Assembly (NCBI GenBank): GCA_963752605.1
Contig: CAVVYW010000006.1
Span: 248,001-312,000 of the forward strand
From: CAVVYW01 sp963752605
Lineage (GTDB): Bacteria; Actinomycetota; Thermoleophilia; Solirubrobacterales; 70-9
DNA: 64,000 nt
Direction of reading: 5' to 3'
Part shown: positions 53,930 through 61,976 of the stretch, one piece after another
How the letters are laid out: the number at the start of each line of letters is the position of its first letter
Numbering within the stretch: position 1 is the first letter of the stretch
Translations under genes and position numbers: made by a program
The notes under the pieces: generated by a model
Database searches by the model: none
The model's input: the letters and a program-made list of their open reading frames with translations, nothing else
Told to the model about the DNA's origin: nothing

Positions 53930-54703
53930 CTACTCGATCACGCAGTAGGAAACGTACGAGTCGAACGGGAACCGGCGGATCCTGATCGAGCTGAGGCCCA
54001 GGACCTCGTCCACGGCGCGCGTCTCACCTGGGAAGATCTCGGCGTTGAGCTGATCGAAGCAGATCACCGCCCCCTTGGGCATCCTGGGGACGAATGCTTC
54101 TAGTGCGGCCTTGGTGGGCTCGTAGAGGTCAACGTCGAGGTAGAGCATCGCCACCACGAGGTGGGGGTTCTCCTCGACGTAGCGGGGAACGGTTTCGCAA
54201 ATGTCCCCTTCGACCAGCTCGATCTTTGGGATATGCGAGATCGGGCGGTTGAGGTCGAAGACCTCCACCGCCCGCTGTATCTCCTCCAGACTCGATCCAT
54301 GGAGGCCGCCCGCCTCCAGGGCCGACGAGCTGCCCGCACGGTCCTCGTCGTGGATCTCCGGGAAGCCCTCAAACGTGTCGAAGCCGATCACCTTTCGTGG
54401 GTGGTTGGCGGGCTCCAGGATCGCCGACAGCTTTGCCCAGGTGAACAGGCCTCCCCCGTGGAGCACTCCGCAGTCGATCACCGATCCGTTGACCGGCACC
54501 ACCTGCTTGAAGATCTCGTAGCGGGCGATGAACTTCGCGATCGCCTGCCGCGTCGCGAAGACGGGGAAGGCGTCGAGCCTCTGGTCGATCGTCCCCGGGG
54601 CATCCTCGAAGAGCGCGGCCACGCGGTCGAACTGCGCCAGGTCGGCCTCCGACTGGTTCTTCACCTCCCTGGGATGGGTGTCCGTGCCGTCGCGCTGGCC
54701 CAC
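53930..54703 (-). CDS. TylF/MycF-type sugar O-methyltransferase (copy 2)
   Basis: 257 aa paralogue of 44729-45487. KNQSEADLAQFDRV is shared, then VNGSVIDCGVLHGGGLFTWA (SAM site), IGFDTFEGFPEIHDEDRAGS, LYLDVDLYEPTKAALEAF and VICFDQLNAEIFPGETRAVD. A glutamine replaces the glutamate of copy 1 in the FD(E/Q)LNAE motif, a position near the expected metal site, which could affect activity. GTG 54703 overlaps the PhyH stop as TAGTG. Presumed O-methylation of a deoxysugar. Confidence 0.85.
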   Translation of the reverse strand: MGQRDGTDTHPREVKNQSEADLAQFDRVAALFEDAPGTIDQRLDAFPVFATRQAIAKFIARYEIFKQVVPVNGSVIDCGVLHGGGLFTWAKLSAILEPANHPRKVIGFDTFEGFPEIHDEDRAGSSSALEAGGLHGSSLEEIQRAVEVFDLNRPISHIPKIELVEGDICETVPRYVEENPHLVVAMLYLDVDLYEPTKAALEAFVPRMPKGAVICFDQLNAEIFPGETRAVDEVLGLSSIRIRRFPFDSYVSYCVIE

Positions 54704-55419
54704 TAGACCGGAATCGCCCCCTTCATCCCTGGGTCCACTTCCACGGACGCGCGAGAGTAGCGGGCCTGGATCGAGTACCGGATGCGATCGGACAGATTGA
54801 GGTTCGAGCTGTGAACGAGGAGCGAGTGGAACAGGAGAATGTCCCCGGTCTGCGTTTGCACCAGTCGGATCTCGCGGTCGAGTGCCGACCGGGGCACGTG
54901 GCGCTTACCGATCTCCAGGTCGTGCTCGAACAGCCCCTCGCGATGGGAGCCCGGCATCACCCCGAGAGGACCCAGCTCGAAGGGTGTGTCCTGAAGCGGC
55001 ACCCAAGCGGTCACCGCGTGTTCGTCGCCGCGAACGTAGAAATGGTCCTGATGCCAATGCGCAAGCTCCTTTGTCTCGCCCGGCACATCGACCCTGAACA
55101 CAATCTTCTTCATCAGGTTCACGCCAGGGCCGAGGATCTCTTTGACCGGGTCCGTGATCTGCGGCAGCGTCGCGAGCTCGGTGAGCCAAGGGTGCTCCCG
55201 GATCGCGTCATAGGCCCATGAGAGCCGGTCCGGGTTCTCGCGGAAGTACTCGACGATCTCCCCCGCGTATGGGTCGTCGAACGACCTGTCGGTCCCATCG
55301 GCCACGAGCTCGAGCCATCGTCCGAGCAGCTCGTCTACGGCCGAGCGTGGCAGGGCGTCCCGGAGCAGGAGAAAACCCTGCTCGTCGTATGCCCGGCGGT
55401 TCCCGTTCGAGGTCTGCAC
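54703..55419 (-). CDS. PhyH-family Fe(II)/2-oxoglutarate dioxygenase (copy 2)
   Basis: 238 aa, exactly the length of copy 1. HWHQDHFYVRGDEHAVTAWV has the HxD ligands, LLFHSLLVHSSNLNLSDRIR the distal histidine and IRYSIQARYS the 2-oxoglutarate arginine; FRVDVPGETKELA is shared with copy 1. GTG 55419 has TATTCT 8 nt upstream, the same arrangement as copy 1; the longer frame up to 55761 is a shadow of rmlA. Divergent from rmlA at 55525. The substrate is probably a sugar of the glycan, inferred from its TylF partner. Confidence 0.85.
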   Translation of the reverse strand: MQTSNGNRRAYDEQGFLLLRDALPRSAVDELLGRWLELVADGTDRSFDDPYAGEIVEYFRENPDRLSWAYDAIREHPWLTELATLPQITDPVKEILGPGVNLMKKIVFRVDVPGETKELAHWHQDHFYVRGDEHAVTAWVPLQDTPFELGPLGVMPGSHREGLFEHDLEIGKRHVPRSALDREIRLVQTQTGDILLFHSLLVHSSNLNLSDRIRYSIQARYSRASVEVDPGMKGAIPV

Positions 55420-55427
55420 GGCCCGTG

Positions 55428-55433
55428 AGAATA
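55428..55433 (-). promoter_or_regulatory. -10 box TATTCT for PhyH copy 2
   Basis: TATTCT on the minus strand, 8 nt before GTG 55419, matching the box of copy 1 base for base. Confidence 0.6.
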
Positions 55434-55508
55434 GAGGGGGAGCCACGACCGAGTCGGTCGAAACGGTGGAGTGCACGGGGTTCAGCCGCGATCGCAAACC
55501 GGCTGCCC

Positions 55509-55514
55509 TAGCCT
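55509..55514 (+). promoter_or_regulatory. -10 box TAGCCT for rmlA
   Basis: TAGCCT, 10 nt before ATG 55525; likely promoter of rmlABC. Confidence 0.45.
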
Positions 55515-55524
55515 TGCCGCCAAC

Positions 55525-56599
55525 ATGAGGGAGCTCAAGGGTCTGATCCTCTCGGGGGGCGCGGGAACCCGCCTGCGCCCGATCACCCACACCTCCGCCA
55601 AGCAGCTCGTTCCGGTGGCCAACAAGCCGGTGCTCTTCTACGGGATCGAGGCGCTGGTCGAGGCGGGGATCACCGAGATCGGGGTGATCATCGCCCCGGA
55701 GACGGGCGACGAGATCAGGGAGGCCGCCGGCGACGGCTCGCAATTCGGCGCCCGAGCTCACCTACATCGAGCAGGAGGCGCCGCTCGGCCTCGCACACGC
55801 TCTGCTGACCGCGGAGGACTTCCTCGGCGAGAGCCCGTTCGTGATGTACCTCGGCGACAACCTGCTCCGCGACGGGATCGTCGAGCTGGTGGATGCCTTC
55901 CGCTCGTCCGAGCCCGAGGCGCTGATCCTCCTCACCAGCGTCGACGACGCCTCCTCCTACGGGGTCGCCGAGCTCGACGGCGATCGCGTCGTGCGGCTGG
56001 TCGAGAAGCCGGAGAACCCGCCGAGCGATCTGGCCCTCGTCGGCGTCTACATGTTCACCCCGGCGATCTTCGAGGCCGCCCACTCGATCAAGCCCTCCGG
56101 GCGCGGCGAGCTCGAGATCACCGATGCGATCGACGCCCTGATCGACGCCGACAAGCGGGTGGAGTCCCACATCGTCAAGGGCTGGTGGAAGGACACCGGC
56201 CGCCTCGAGGACATGCTCGAGGCGAACCGCCTGGTGCTCGAGGACCTGGAGGGGAAGGCGGACGGGGAGCTGATCGACTCCGAGGTGGAGGGACGCGTCC
56301 TGATCGAGGACGGCGCCCGGCTGGAGAACACCCGGGTCCGCGGGCCGGCGGTGATCGCCCGCGGAGCACAGATCGCCGACTCCTACATCGGTCCCTACAC
56401 CGCGATCGGCGCCGACGTCGTGGTCCGGGGATCCGAGATCGAGCACTCGATCGTGCTCGAGGGCTCGGTGATCGAGGACCTGCCGGCGCGGATGGAGGCC
56501 AGCCTGCTCGGCAAGGGGGTCCGCCTGACCCGCAGCGACGGAATGCCTAAGACGATGCAGTTCCTGGTCGGCGACAACGCGGACATCGCGATCCCATGA
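55525..56599 (+). CDS. rmlA: Glucose-1-phosphate thymidylyltransferase, long form (one frameshift)
   Basis: 357 aa after removing one base in the CCC run 55751-55753. LKGLILSGGAGTRLRPITHT is the nucleotide-binding loop, KQLVPVANKPVLFYGIEAL follows; after the break come LTYIEQEAPLGLAHALLTAE, FVMYLGDNLLRDG and LVEKPENPPSDLALVGVYMF. The last 100 residues form left-handed beta-helix repeats (IEDGARLENTRVRG, IADSYIGPYTAIGADV) as in the long RmlA class. ATG 55525 is supported by the -10 box. Makes dTDP-glucose; its stop overlaps rmlB as ATGA. Confidence 0.85.
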
Positions 56600-57596
56600 G
56601 GCTGCTGGTTGCGGGAGGGGCCGGCTTCATCGGCTCCAACTTCGTAAGGCGCCGCATCGAGCGCAACCCGGACGACAGCGTCCGGGTGCTCGACAAGCTC
56701 ACCTATGCCGGGCGCCGCGAGAACCTCAGCGGCGTGCCTTCGAGGACCGCGTCGAGTTCATCGAGGGCGACATCGCCGACGAGTCCGCCGCGCGCGAGGC
56801 GGCCGAGGGCTGCGACGCGGTCGTCAACTTCGCCGCGGAGTCCCACGTCGACCGCTCCATCGCGTCGCCGGGGGAGTTCATCTCCACCGACGTCTACGGC
56901 ACCTACGTTCTGCTCGAGGCCGCCCGCGACCTGGGCATCCGCCTTCTGCAGGTCTCCACCGACGAGGTCTACGGCGACCTGGCCGAGGGCTCGGCGACCG
57001 AGGATTCGCCCCTCGATCCCTCCTCCCCCTACGCCGCCTCCAAGGCCGGTGGCGACCTGCTGGTCTCCGCGTTCGCCCGCACCTACGAGGCCGAGGCCCT
57101 GATCATCCGAGCCTCCAACAACTACGGCCCCTACCAGCATCCGGAGAAGCTGATCCCGCTCTGCATCCTCAACGCGCTCGCCGGCGACCCTCTGCCCGTC
57201 TACGGCGACGGGATGCAGGTCCGCAACTGGCTCCACGTCGAGGACTGCTGCGCGGCGATCGACGCGGTGCTGGAGCGCGGTGAGGCGGGGGCGGTCTACA
57301 ACGTCGGGGGCCCCGACGAGCTCCCGAACATCGAGGTCGTGAAGAGGATCCTGGAGCTGACGGGACGCGACCCCGCGCTGATCGAGCACGTCACCGACCG
57401 GCCGGGCCATGACCGCCGCTACTCGCTGGCCTCCGATCGCCTTCGCGAGCTCGGCTGGGAGCCGCAGGTGAGCTTCGACGATGGGCTCGAACGCACGGTG
57501 GCCTGGTATCGCGACAGCGAATGGTGGTGGGGACCGATCCGCTCGGGGGAGTACCGGGCGTATTACGAGCGCCACTACGGGAAGGCGCTGAAGTGA
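56596..57596 (+). CDS. rmlB: dTDP-glucose 4,6-dehydratase (one frameshift)
   Basis: 333 aa when one missing base near 56737 is restored. RLLVAGGAGFIGSNFVRR and VRVLDKLTYAGRRENLS are the NAD loop and RmlB signature; after the break FIEGDIADESAAREAAEG, VVNFAAESHVDRSI, LLQVSTDEVYGDLAEGSATE (catalytic TDE), SPYAASKAGGDLL (YxxxK) and NNYGPYQHPEKLIP. The DE pair with YxxxK marks a 4,6-dehydratase. ATG 56596 overlaps rmlA, and the stop overlaps rmlC as GTGA, so all three are translationally coupled. Confidence 0.9.
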
Positions 57597-58138
57597 GCTT
57601 CCGCAGGCTGCCCACCGAGCTGGAGGAGGTGGCGCTGATCGAGCCGACCGTCCACGGTGACGATCGCGGCTTTCTGGTCGAGACCTTTCGAGAGGACGCA
57701 CTGCGGGAGCTCGGCATCGACCTGGGCTTCGTCCAGGACAACCACAGCCGCTCGCGGGGACCGGTCCTGCGCGGCATCCACTTTCAGCGGGGACAGGCGA
57801 AGCTGGTCCGCTGCCCGGTCGGCCGCGTCTGGGACGTCGCCGTCGATCTCCGCCCAGACTCGCCCACGTACAAGCGCTGGGAGGCGCACGAGCTGGATGG
57901 CGAGCGTCACCGGCAGCTGCTCATCCCGGCCGGATTCGGGCACGGCTTCTGCCTGCTCAGCGACGAGGCCGACGTGATCTACCGCCTCTCCGACTACTAC
58001 GACCCCGAGCTCGAGCTGGGCGTCGCCTGGGACGACCCCGAGCTCGGCATCGAATGGCCCATCTCCGACCCGATCCTGTCGGATCGAGACCGCAACGCAC
58101 CGCGACTGGCCGAGGTCGCAGAGCGGCTGGCGGTCTGA
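57593..58138 (+). CDS. rmlC: dTDP-4-dehydrorhamnose 3,5-epimerase
   Basis: 181 aa RmlC. EPTVHGDDRGFLVETFREDA, FVQDNHSRSRGPVLRGIHFQ (catalytic histidine), VRCPVGRVWDVAVDLRPDSP, LLIPAGFGHGFCLLSDEADV and WDDPELGIEWPISDPILSDR are the family motifs. GTG 57593 overlaps the rmlB stop. No rmlD follows, so final reduction must come from an SDR elsewhere. It is distinct from the two other epimerases (40099, 53347). Confidence 0.9.
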   Translation: MSFRRLPTELEEVALIEPTVHGDDRGFLVETFREDALRELGIDLGFVQDNHSRSRGPVLRGIHFQRGQAKLVRCPVGRVWDVAVDLRPDSPTYKRWEAHELDGERHRQLLIPAGFGHGFCLLSDEADVIYRLSDYYDPELELGVAWDDPELGIEWPISDPILSDRDRNAPRLAEVAERLAV

Positions 58139-58152
58139 CCGTACAGGTGCAC

Positions 58153-58158
58153 TAATCT
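58153..58158 (+). promoter_or_regulatory. -10 box TAATCT for the YbhN-type gene
   Basis: TAATCT, 7 nt before TTG 58166; same hexamer as at 8801. Confidence 0.5.
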
Positions 58159-58165
58159 GACCCGC

Positions 58166-59281
58166 TTGCCCTCGCTGCGCGACCGACCGATTTCCGGGGC
58201 GACGACGGCCGGCGTCCCCGCCCCAATTGGCCCTCCGCGGGGAGAGGACCGATGGCTGATCCCGGCAATCCGCGGGAGCCGGCGCCGCAACCTCTTCTGG
58301 ATCGTGGTGGGGATCGCGGTCTCGGCCGCCTTCGGCTATCTCGCGCTCAAGGAGATCTCCCTGAGCCACCTCTGGGACAGCCTCTCCGAGGCCCACTACA
58401 TCTGGGTGATTCCCTCGGCACTGGTCGGATTGCTGCCCGTACTCGTCCTCCGCGCCTACCGCTGGCGGATCCTGTTCGACGATCCCGCAACGGTTCCGGT
58501 CGGCGATTCCTTCGCCGCGATCAACATCGGTCTGATGTTCGGAAACGTGCTCCCCTCGCGCGTCGGCGAGGTCCCGCGGGTCTTCGCCCTGCGCCGCACC
58601 ACGGGGCTCTCGGCCTTCGAGATCGGAGCGACCGTCGTCGTCGAGCGGCTGCTCGACACCTTCGTGCTCGCCGTCTTCGGCGCGGCCCTGTGGCCACTCT
58701 TCCCAGACGATTCCTGGATCCGCGTGCTCGGAATCTTCTGCGTCGGGGTCATCGTCGCCTTCCTCCTCCTCCTGGCCGCGGCGGCAATCTTCCGCGGGCG
58801 TCTCACCGGTCTTCTCGTCGGCGGCCTCAAGAGGCTCCCGTGGGTATCCGAGGAGCGGGCCACCTACGTGAGCCGGGCGCTGGCGGCAGGGAGCGCGATC
58901 CTGCTGCGGCCGCGGCGCCTGATGCAGGCGCTGGCACTGACGGTCGTGGTCTGGGCCCTCGGGGTGCTGGCGATCTGGCTCCTGTTCCCCGCGTTCGGCC
59001 TGGACGTCAGCGGCTCGGCGCCGTGGCTGATCCTGGTCGCCAACGCCTTCGCGATCACGCTTCCCTCGGGTCCGGCGGGGGTCGGCGTCTTCGAGGCGTC
59101 CATCCAGGCCGCCCTGATCGCCTACGGCGTCAGCGCGAGCACGGCGCTCTCATACGCCGTCGTCCTGCACGCGATCAACTTCCTGCCGATCATCCTGATC
59201 GGCATCGCCTCCTCCTGGTGGATCGCCCGCCATCCCGCCCATCCGCGGCTCAGCGGGCAGGCGCCTGTTCCCGACGCCTGA
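58166..59281 (+). CDS. YbhN/LPG-synthase-TM family (UPF0104) membrane protein
   Basis: 371 aa with a 45-residue basic N-terminus and about eight helices. NLFWIVVGIAVSAAFGYLAL is helix 1; NIGLMFGNVLPSRVGEVPRV and FAITLPSGPAGVGVFEASIQ are the conserved loops of the family, and ATVVVERLLDTFVLAVFGAA matches its third motif. TTG 58166 is chosen from the -10 box. Related in fold to 23026-24000 but quite diverged. Often found with lipid-linked glycan genes; function unknown. Overlaps the convergent GT2 by 32 bases. Confidence 0.8.
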   Translation: MPSLRDRPISGATTAGVPAPIGPPRGEDRWLIPAIRGSRRRNLFWIVVGIAVSAAFGYLALKEISLSHLWDSLSEAHYIWVIPSALVGLLPVLVLRAYRWRILFDDPATVPVGDSFAAINIGLMFGNVLPSRVGEVPRVFALRRTTGLSAFEIGATVVVERLLDTFVLAVFGAALWPLFPDDSWIRVLGIFCVGVIVAFLLLLAAAAIFRGRLTGLLVGGLKRLPWVSEERATYVSRALAAGSAILLRPRRLMQALALTVVVWALGVLAIWLLFPAFGLDVSGSAPWLILVANAFAITLPSGPAGVGVFEASIQAALIAYGVSASTALSYAVVLHAINFLPIILIGIASSWWIARHPAHPRLSGQAPVPDA

Positions 59282-60083
59282 AGTGCAGGCCGAAGAGCGC
59301 GCGCTCGACCCCGGCCGGCAGGGGCCGCCACGCCCACCAGGTCCGATAGAGGAGGCGCCCGGCCGCGCTGAGGTCGCTCTCCGCCGCCAGCTCCCGCGCG
59401 CGGTCATAGAGACCGGCGTGCTTGGCCCGCAGGGCGCGATAGAGCACGCGATAGCGGCGGCGGTCGGCCTCGAGCCCTGAGCGGCCGTGCTTTCGGTACT
59501 CGAGCACTACCCGGTCGAGCCGGTGCCCGTGCCAGCCGTGCTCGATCGCGCCGAGGGTGAAGTCCCAGTCCTCGAAGCCCTGCAGCCTCGGGTCGAAGCC
59601 GCCCACCTCCTCCCAGGCCGCGCGACGGACGAGTCCGAGCCAGCCGACGATCGGCCGGTAGAGCAGCCGGTAGGGGTCGTAGGCGGGGAAGCGGACCTCC
59701 CCCGACCACTCCTCGAAGAATCTCATCACCCCGTAGGCGTAGCCCGCCCGTGGATCGGAGTCGAGCGCGGCGACGAGATCCGCGAGCGCGTCAGCCGGGA
59801 GGCGGTCATCGGCGTCCAGGGGCAGCACGTACGGGGTCCCGGCGCGCTCGAAGCCGGCGTTGCGCGCCGCCGCGGGGCCCCCATTGGGCTGGCGGATCAC
59901 CTCGACCGAGTCCGGAAGGGCCGCCAGCGCTGCTTCCGTCTCGGCCTCGGTGGAGCCGTCGTCCACCACGATCAGCGCGGGCTCAACCCCATCCTGCTCC
60001 AGCGCGCTCGCCACCGCTTCGGCCAGGTAGCGGCCGTGGTTGAAGCAGGGAATCACGACCGTCACGTCGTCTCGGCCCGGCAC
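59250..60083 (-). CDS. Family 2 glycosyltransferase
   Basis: 277 aa GT-A enzyme. VTVVIPCFNHGRYLAEAVAS, LIVVDDGSTEAETEAALAAL, GGPAAARNAGFERAGTPYVL and PLDADDRLPADAL (DxD as DADD) are in order; WEEVGGFDPRLQGFEDWDFT carries the ED(W/Y) acceptor-site motif. The C-terminus is basic and helical. GTG 60083 is chosen because TACTCT lies 8 nt upstream and the divergent epimerase begins at 60115; the open frame to 60215 runs over that gene. Sugar unknown. Confidence 0.85.
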   Translation of the reverse strand: MPGRDDVTVVIPCFNHGRYLAEAVASALEQDGVEPALIVVDDGSTEAETEAALAALPDSVEVIRQPNGGPAAARNAGFERAGTPYVLPLDADDRLPADALADLVAALDSDPRAGYAYGVMRFFEEWSGEVRFPAYDPYRLLYRPIVGWLGLVRRAAWEEVGGFDPRLQGFEDWDFTLGAIEHGWHGHRLDRVVLEYRKHGRSGLEADRRRYRVLYRALRAKHAGLYDRARELAAESDLSAAGRLLYRTWWAWRPLPAGVERALFGLHFRRREQAPAR

Positions 60084-60091
60084 GGGGGCGG

Positions 60092-60097
60092 AGAGTA
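60092..60097 (-). promoter_or_regulatory. -10 box TACTCT for the GT2 at 60083
   Basis: TACTCT on the minus strand, 8 nt before GTG 60083, within the 31-base divergent gap. Confidence 0.5.
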
Positions 60098-60114
60098 CGC
60101 AAGGCTTCCCCGCG

Positions 60115-61260
60115 ATGAGGGTTCTGACCGTGATCGGAAACAGACCGCAGTTCGTGAAGGCGGCGGCGGTCTCGATGAAGCTGCGTGAGCGCGCCGAGGA
60201 GGTGCTCGTCCACACCGGCCAGCACTACGACCGCGAGCTCTCCGAGATCTTCTTCGAGGAGCTCGACGTGCCGCCGCCGGACCACCAGCTGTCGGTCGGC
60301 TCCGGCACCCACGCCGAGATGACCGGCTCGATCATGACCCGGCTGGAGCCCCTGATCGCCGAGCTGGCTCCCGATGCCCTGCTGGTCTATGGAGACACCG
60401 ACTCGACCCTCGGCGGCGCGCTGGTGGCCGCCAAAGCCCAGGTCCCGCTGGCCCACGTCGAGGCCGGCATGCGGTCCTTCAACCGCTCGATGCCGGAGGA
60501 GACCAACCGTGTCATCGCCGACTCCCTCTCGGGGCTGTCCCTCTGCTCCACCGAGGTCGCCGTGACGAACCTCCGCGACGAGGGCCTCGGCGACACCGCC
60601 GTCCTCGTGGGCGACGTGATGGCGGACGTGGCGCTGGTCTTCGGGCCGATCGCCGACCGCCGCTCCGACGCCCTCGAGCGCCTGGGCCTCGAACCACGCA
60701 GATTCTCGGTCGCGACCGCCCACCGCGCCGGCAACGTGGATGACCCCGAGAACCTGCGCGCCCTGATCGAGGTGCTGGCCAGGGTGGCCTCGGAGACCGG
60801 AGACCCGGTGGTGTTCGCCGTCCACCCGCGGACCCGCGCCCGGCTCGAGGCCGCCGGCGAGCTGGACGGGCTGGAGTCCCGCGGCATCCGGGCGGTCGAG
60901 CCGCTCGGCTACCTCGACATCACCCGCCTTGTCCGTGCCGCCCGCGCGGTGGTCACCGACTCGGGCGGGTTGCAGAAGGAGGCGTTCCTCGCCTCGGTCC
61001 CCTGCGTGACCATGCGCGAGGAGACGGAGTGGGTCGAGACGGTCGAGGCCGGCTGGAACCGCCTCGTCGGGCTCGATGCCGATGCCGCCGCTGCGGCGCT
61101 CGCCGAGCTCCCGGAGCCCGACGGAGAGCAGTCGCCGGCCGCCGAGCTCTATGGCGGCGGGAGGGCGGGCGAGCGAGTCTCCGAGGCGATCGCGGGCTGG
61201 CTGTCTGGCGACGGCGCCGGAGGCGCGCCGCCGGTGCCGGCCAGGGCGGAGCGGGCCTGA
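60115..61260 (+). CDS. UDP-GlcNAc-type 2-epimerase, WbpI-like
   Basis: 381 aa non-hydrolysing 2-epimerase. VLTVIGNRPQFVKAAAVSMK, HTGQHYDRELSEIFFEEL, YGDTDSTLGGALVAAKAQVP, HVEAGMRSFNRSMPEETNRV and VVTDSGGLQKEAFLASVPCV are family motifs. The stretch RSFNRSMPEETNR differs from the RTGDLYSPWPEE form of WecB and looks more like enzymes that act on UDP-2,3-diacetamido-glucuronic acid (WbpI). ATG 60115 precedes the conserved N-terminus; the upstream frame is shadow. Its TGA overlaps the acetyltransferase ATG. Predicted to form the manno-uronic acid. Confidence 0.85.
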   Translation: MRVLTVIGNRPQFVKAAAVSMKLRERAEEVLVHTGQHYDRELSEIFFEELDVPPPDHQLSVGSGTHAEMTGSIMTRLEPLIAELAPDALLVYGDTDSTLGGALVAAKAQVPLAHVEAGMRSFNRSMPEETNRVIADSLSGLSLCSTEVAVTNLRDEGLGDTAVLVGDVMADVALVFGPIADRRSDALERLGLEPRRFSVATAHRAGNVDDPENLRALIEVLARVASETGDPVVFAVHPRTRARLEAAGELDGLESRGIRAVEPLGYLDITRLVRAARAVVTDSGGLQKEAFLASVPCVTMREETEWVETVEAGWNRLVGLDADAAAAALAELPEPDGEQSPAAELYGGGRAGERVSEAIAGWLSGDGAGGAPPVPARAERA

Positions 61261-61976
61261 TGGGCGCCCTGCAGCCATCCGAGCTGGCGCCCGGCCTGCT
61301 GCTCGGCGAGGGCGTGGAGCTTCCCGATGACGTCGAGCTCGGAGGGAACGTGGTGATCCACGCGGGCACCCGGGTCGGCGGCGGCTGCGTGATCCAGGAC
61401 GCCGCCGTGATCGGCAAGCCGCCCAAGCTGTCGCCGCGCTCGACCGCGCCCACCGAGGCGCCACCGCCCGCCTCGCTCGGCGACGGGGCCGCCGTCTGCG
61501 CGGGCGCGGTGGTGCTGGCCGGGGCCGAGCTCGGTCCCGGCGTCGTGGTCGGCGACCAGGCCCAGGTGCGCGAGCGTGCCAGGATCGGCGCCGAGTCGGT
61601 GATCGGCCGCGGCAGCGCGGTGGACAACGACGTGACGATCGGAGCCCGCGTCAAGGTGCAGTCGAACTGCTACGTCACCGCGGGCACCCTCGTCGAGGAC
61701 GACGTCTTCATCGGCCCGGGCGCGACCCTCACGAACGACAACACGATGGCCCGGCATGCCAAGGGCGAGCCGCCTGACGCACCCACCCTGCGCCGGGCCT
61801 GCCGGGTAGGCGGCGGCGCGGTGATCTGCCCCGGGGTGGAGATCGGCGAGGAGGCCTTCGTCGGGGCCGGCGCCGTGGTCACGCTCGACGTCCCCCCGCG
61901 CGCGGTCGTGGTCGGCGCCCCGGCCCGCAAGATCCGAGAGGTCGGCGACGAGGACCTGCTGGAGGAGTGGAGCTAG
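61260..61976 (+). CDS. Left-handed beta-helix N-acetyltransferase, WbpD-like
   Basis: 238 aa hexapeptide-repeat acyltransferase. Repeats such as LPDDVELGGNVVIHAGTRVG, VIGRGSAVDNDVTIGARVKV and VGGGAVICPGVEIGEEAFVG form coils of the beta-helix; VFIGPGATLTNDNTMARHAK is the loop with the catalytic-site histidine region, and VVVGAPARKIREV the usual end. ATG 61260 overlaps the 2-epimerase stop (TGATG). Next to WbpI- and WbpE-like genes it probably acetylates the 3-amino group of a UDP-amino-uronic acid. It is longer than typical WbpD by an N-terminal coil. Confidence 0.8.
   Translation: MGALQPSELAPGLLLGEGVELPDDVELGGNVVIHAGTRVGGGCVIQDAAVIGKPPKLSPRSTAPTEAPPPASLGDGAAVCAGAVVLAGAELGPGVVVGDQAQVRERARIGAESVIGRGSAVDNDVTIGARVKVQSNCYVTAGTLVEDDVFIGPGATLTNDNTMARHAKGEPPDAPTLRRACRVGGGAVICPGVEIGEEAFVGAGAVVTLDVPPRAVVVGAPARKIREVGDEDLLEEWS

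Noticed and set aside
60115..61260. Ordinary WecB (UDP-GlcNAc 2-epimerase)
   Set aside because: Not fully excluded, but the substrate-region motif and the WbpD/WbpE-like neighbours favour the WbpI type.
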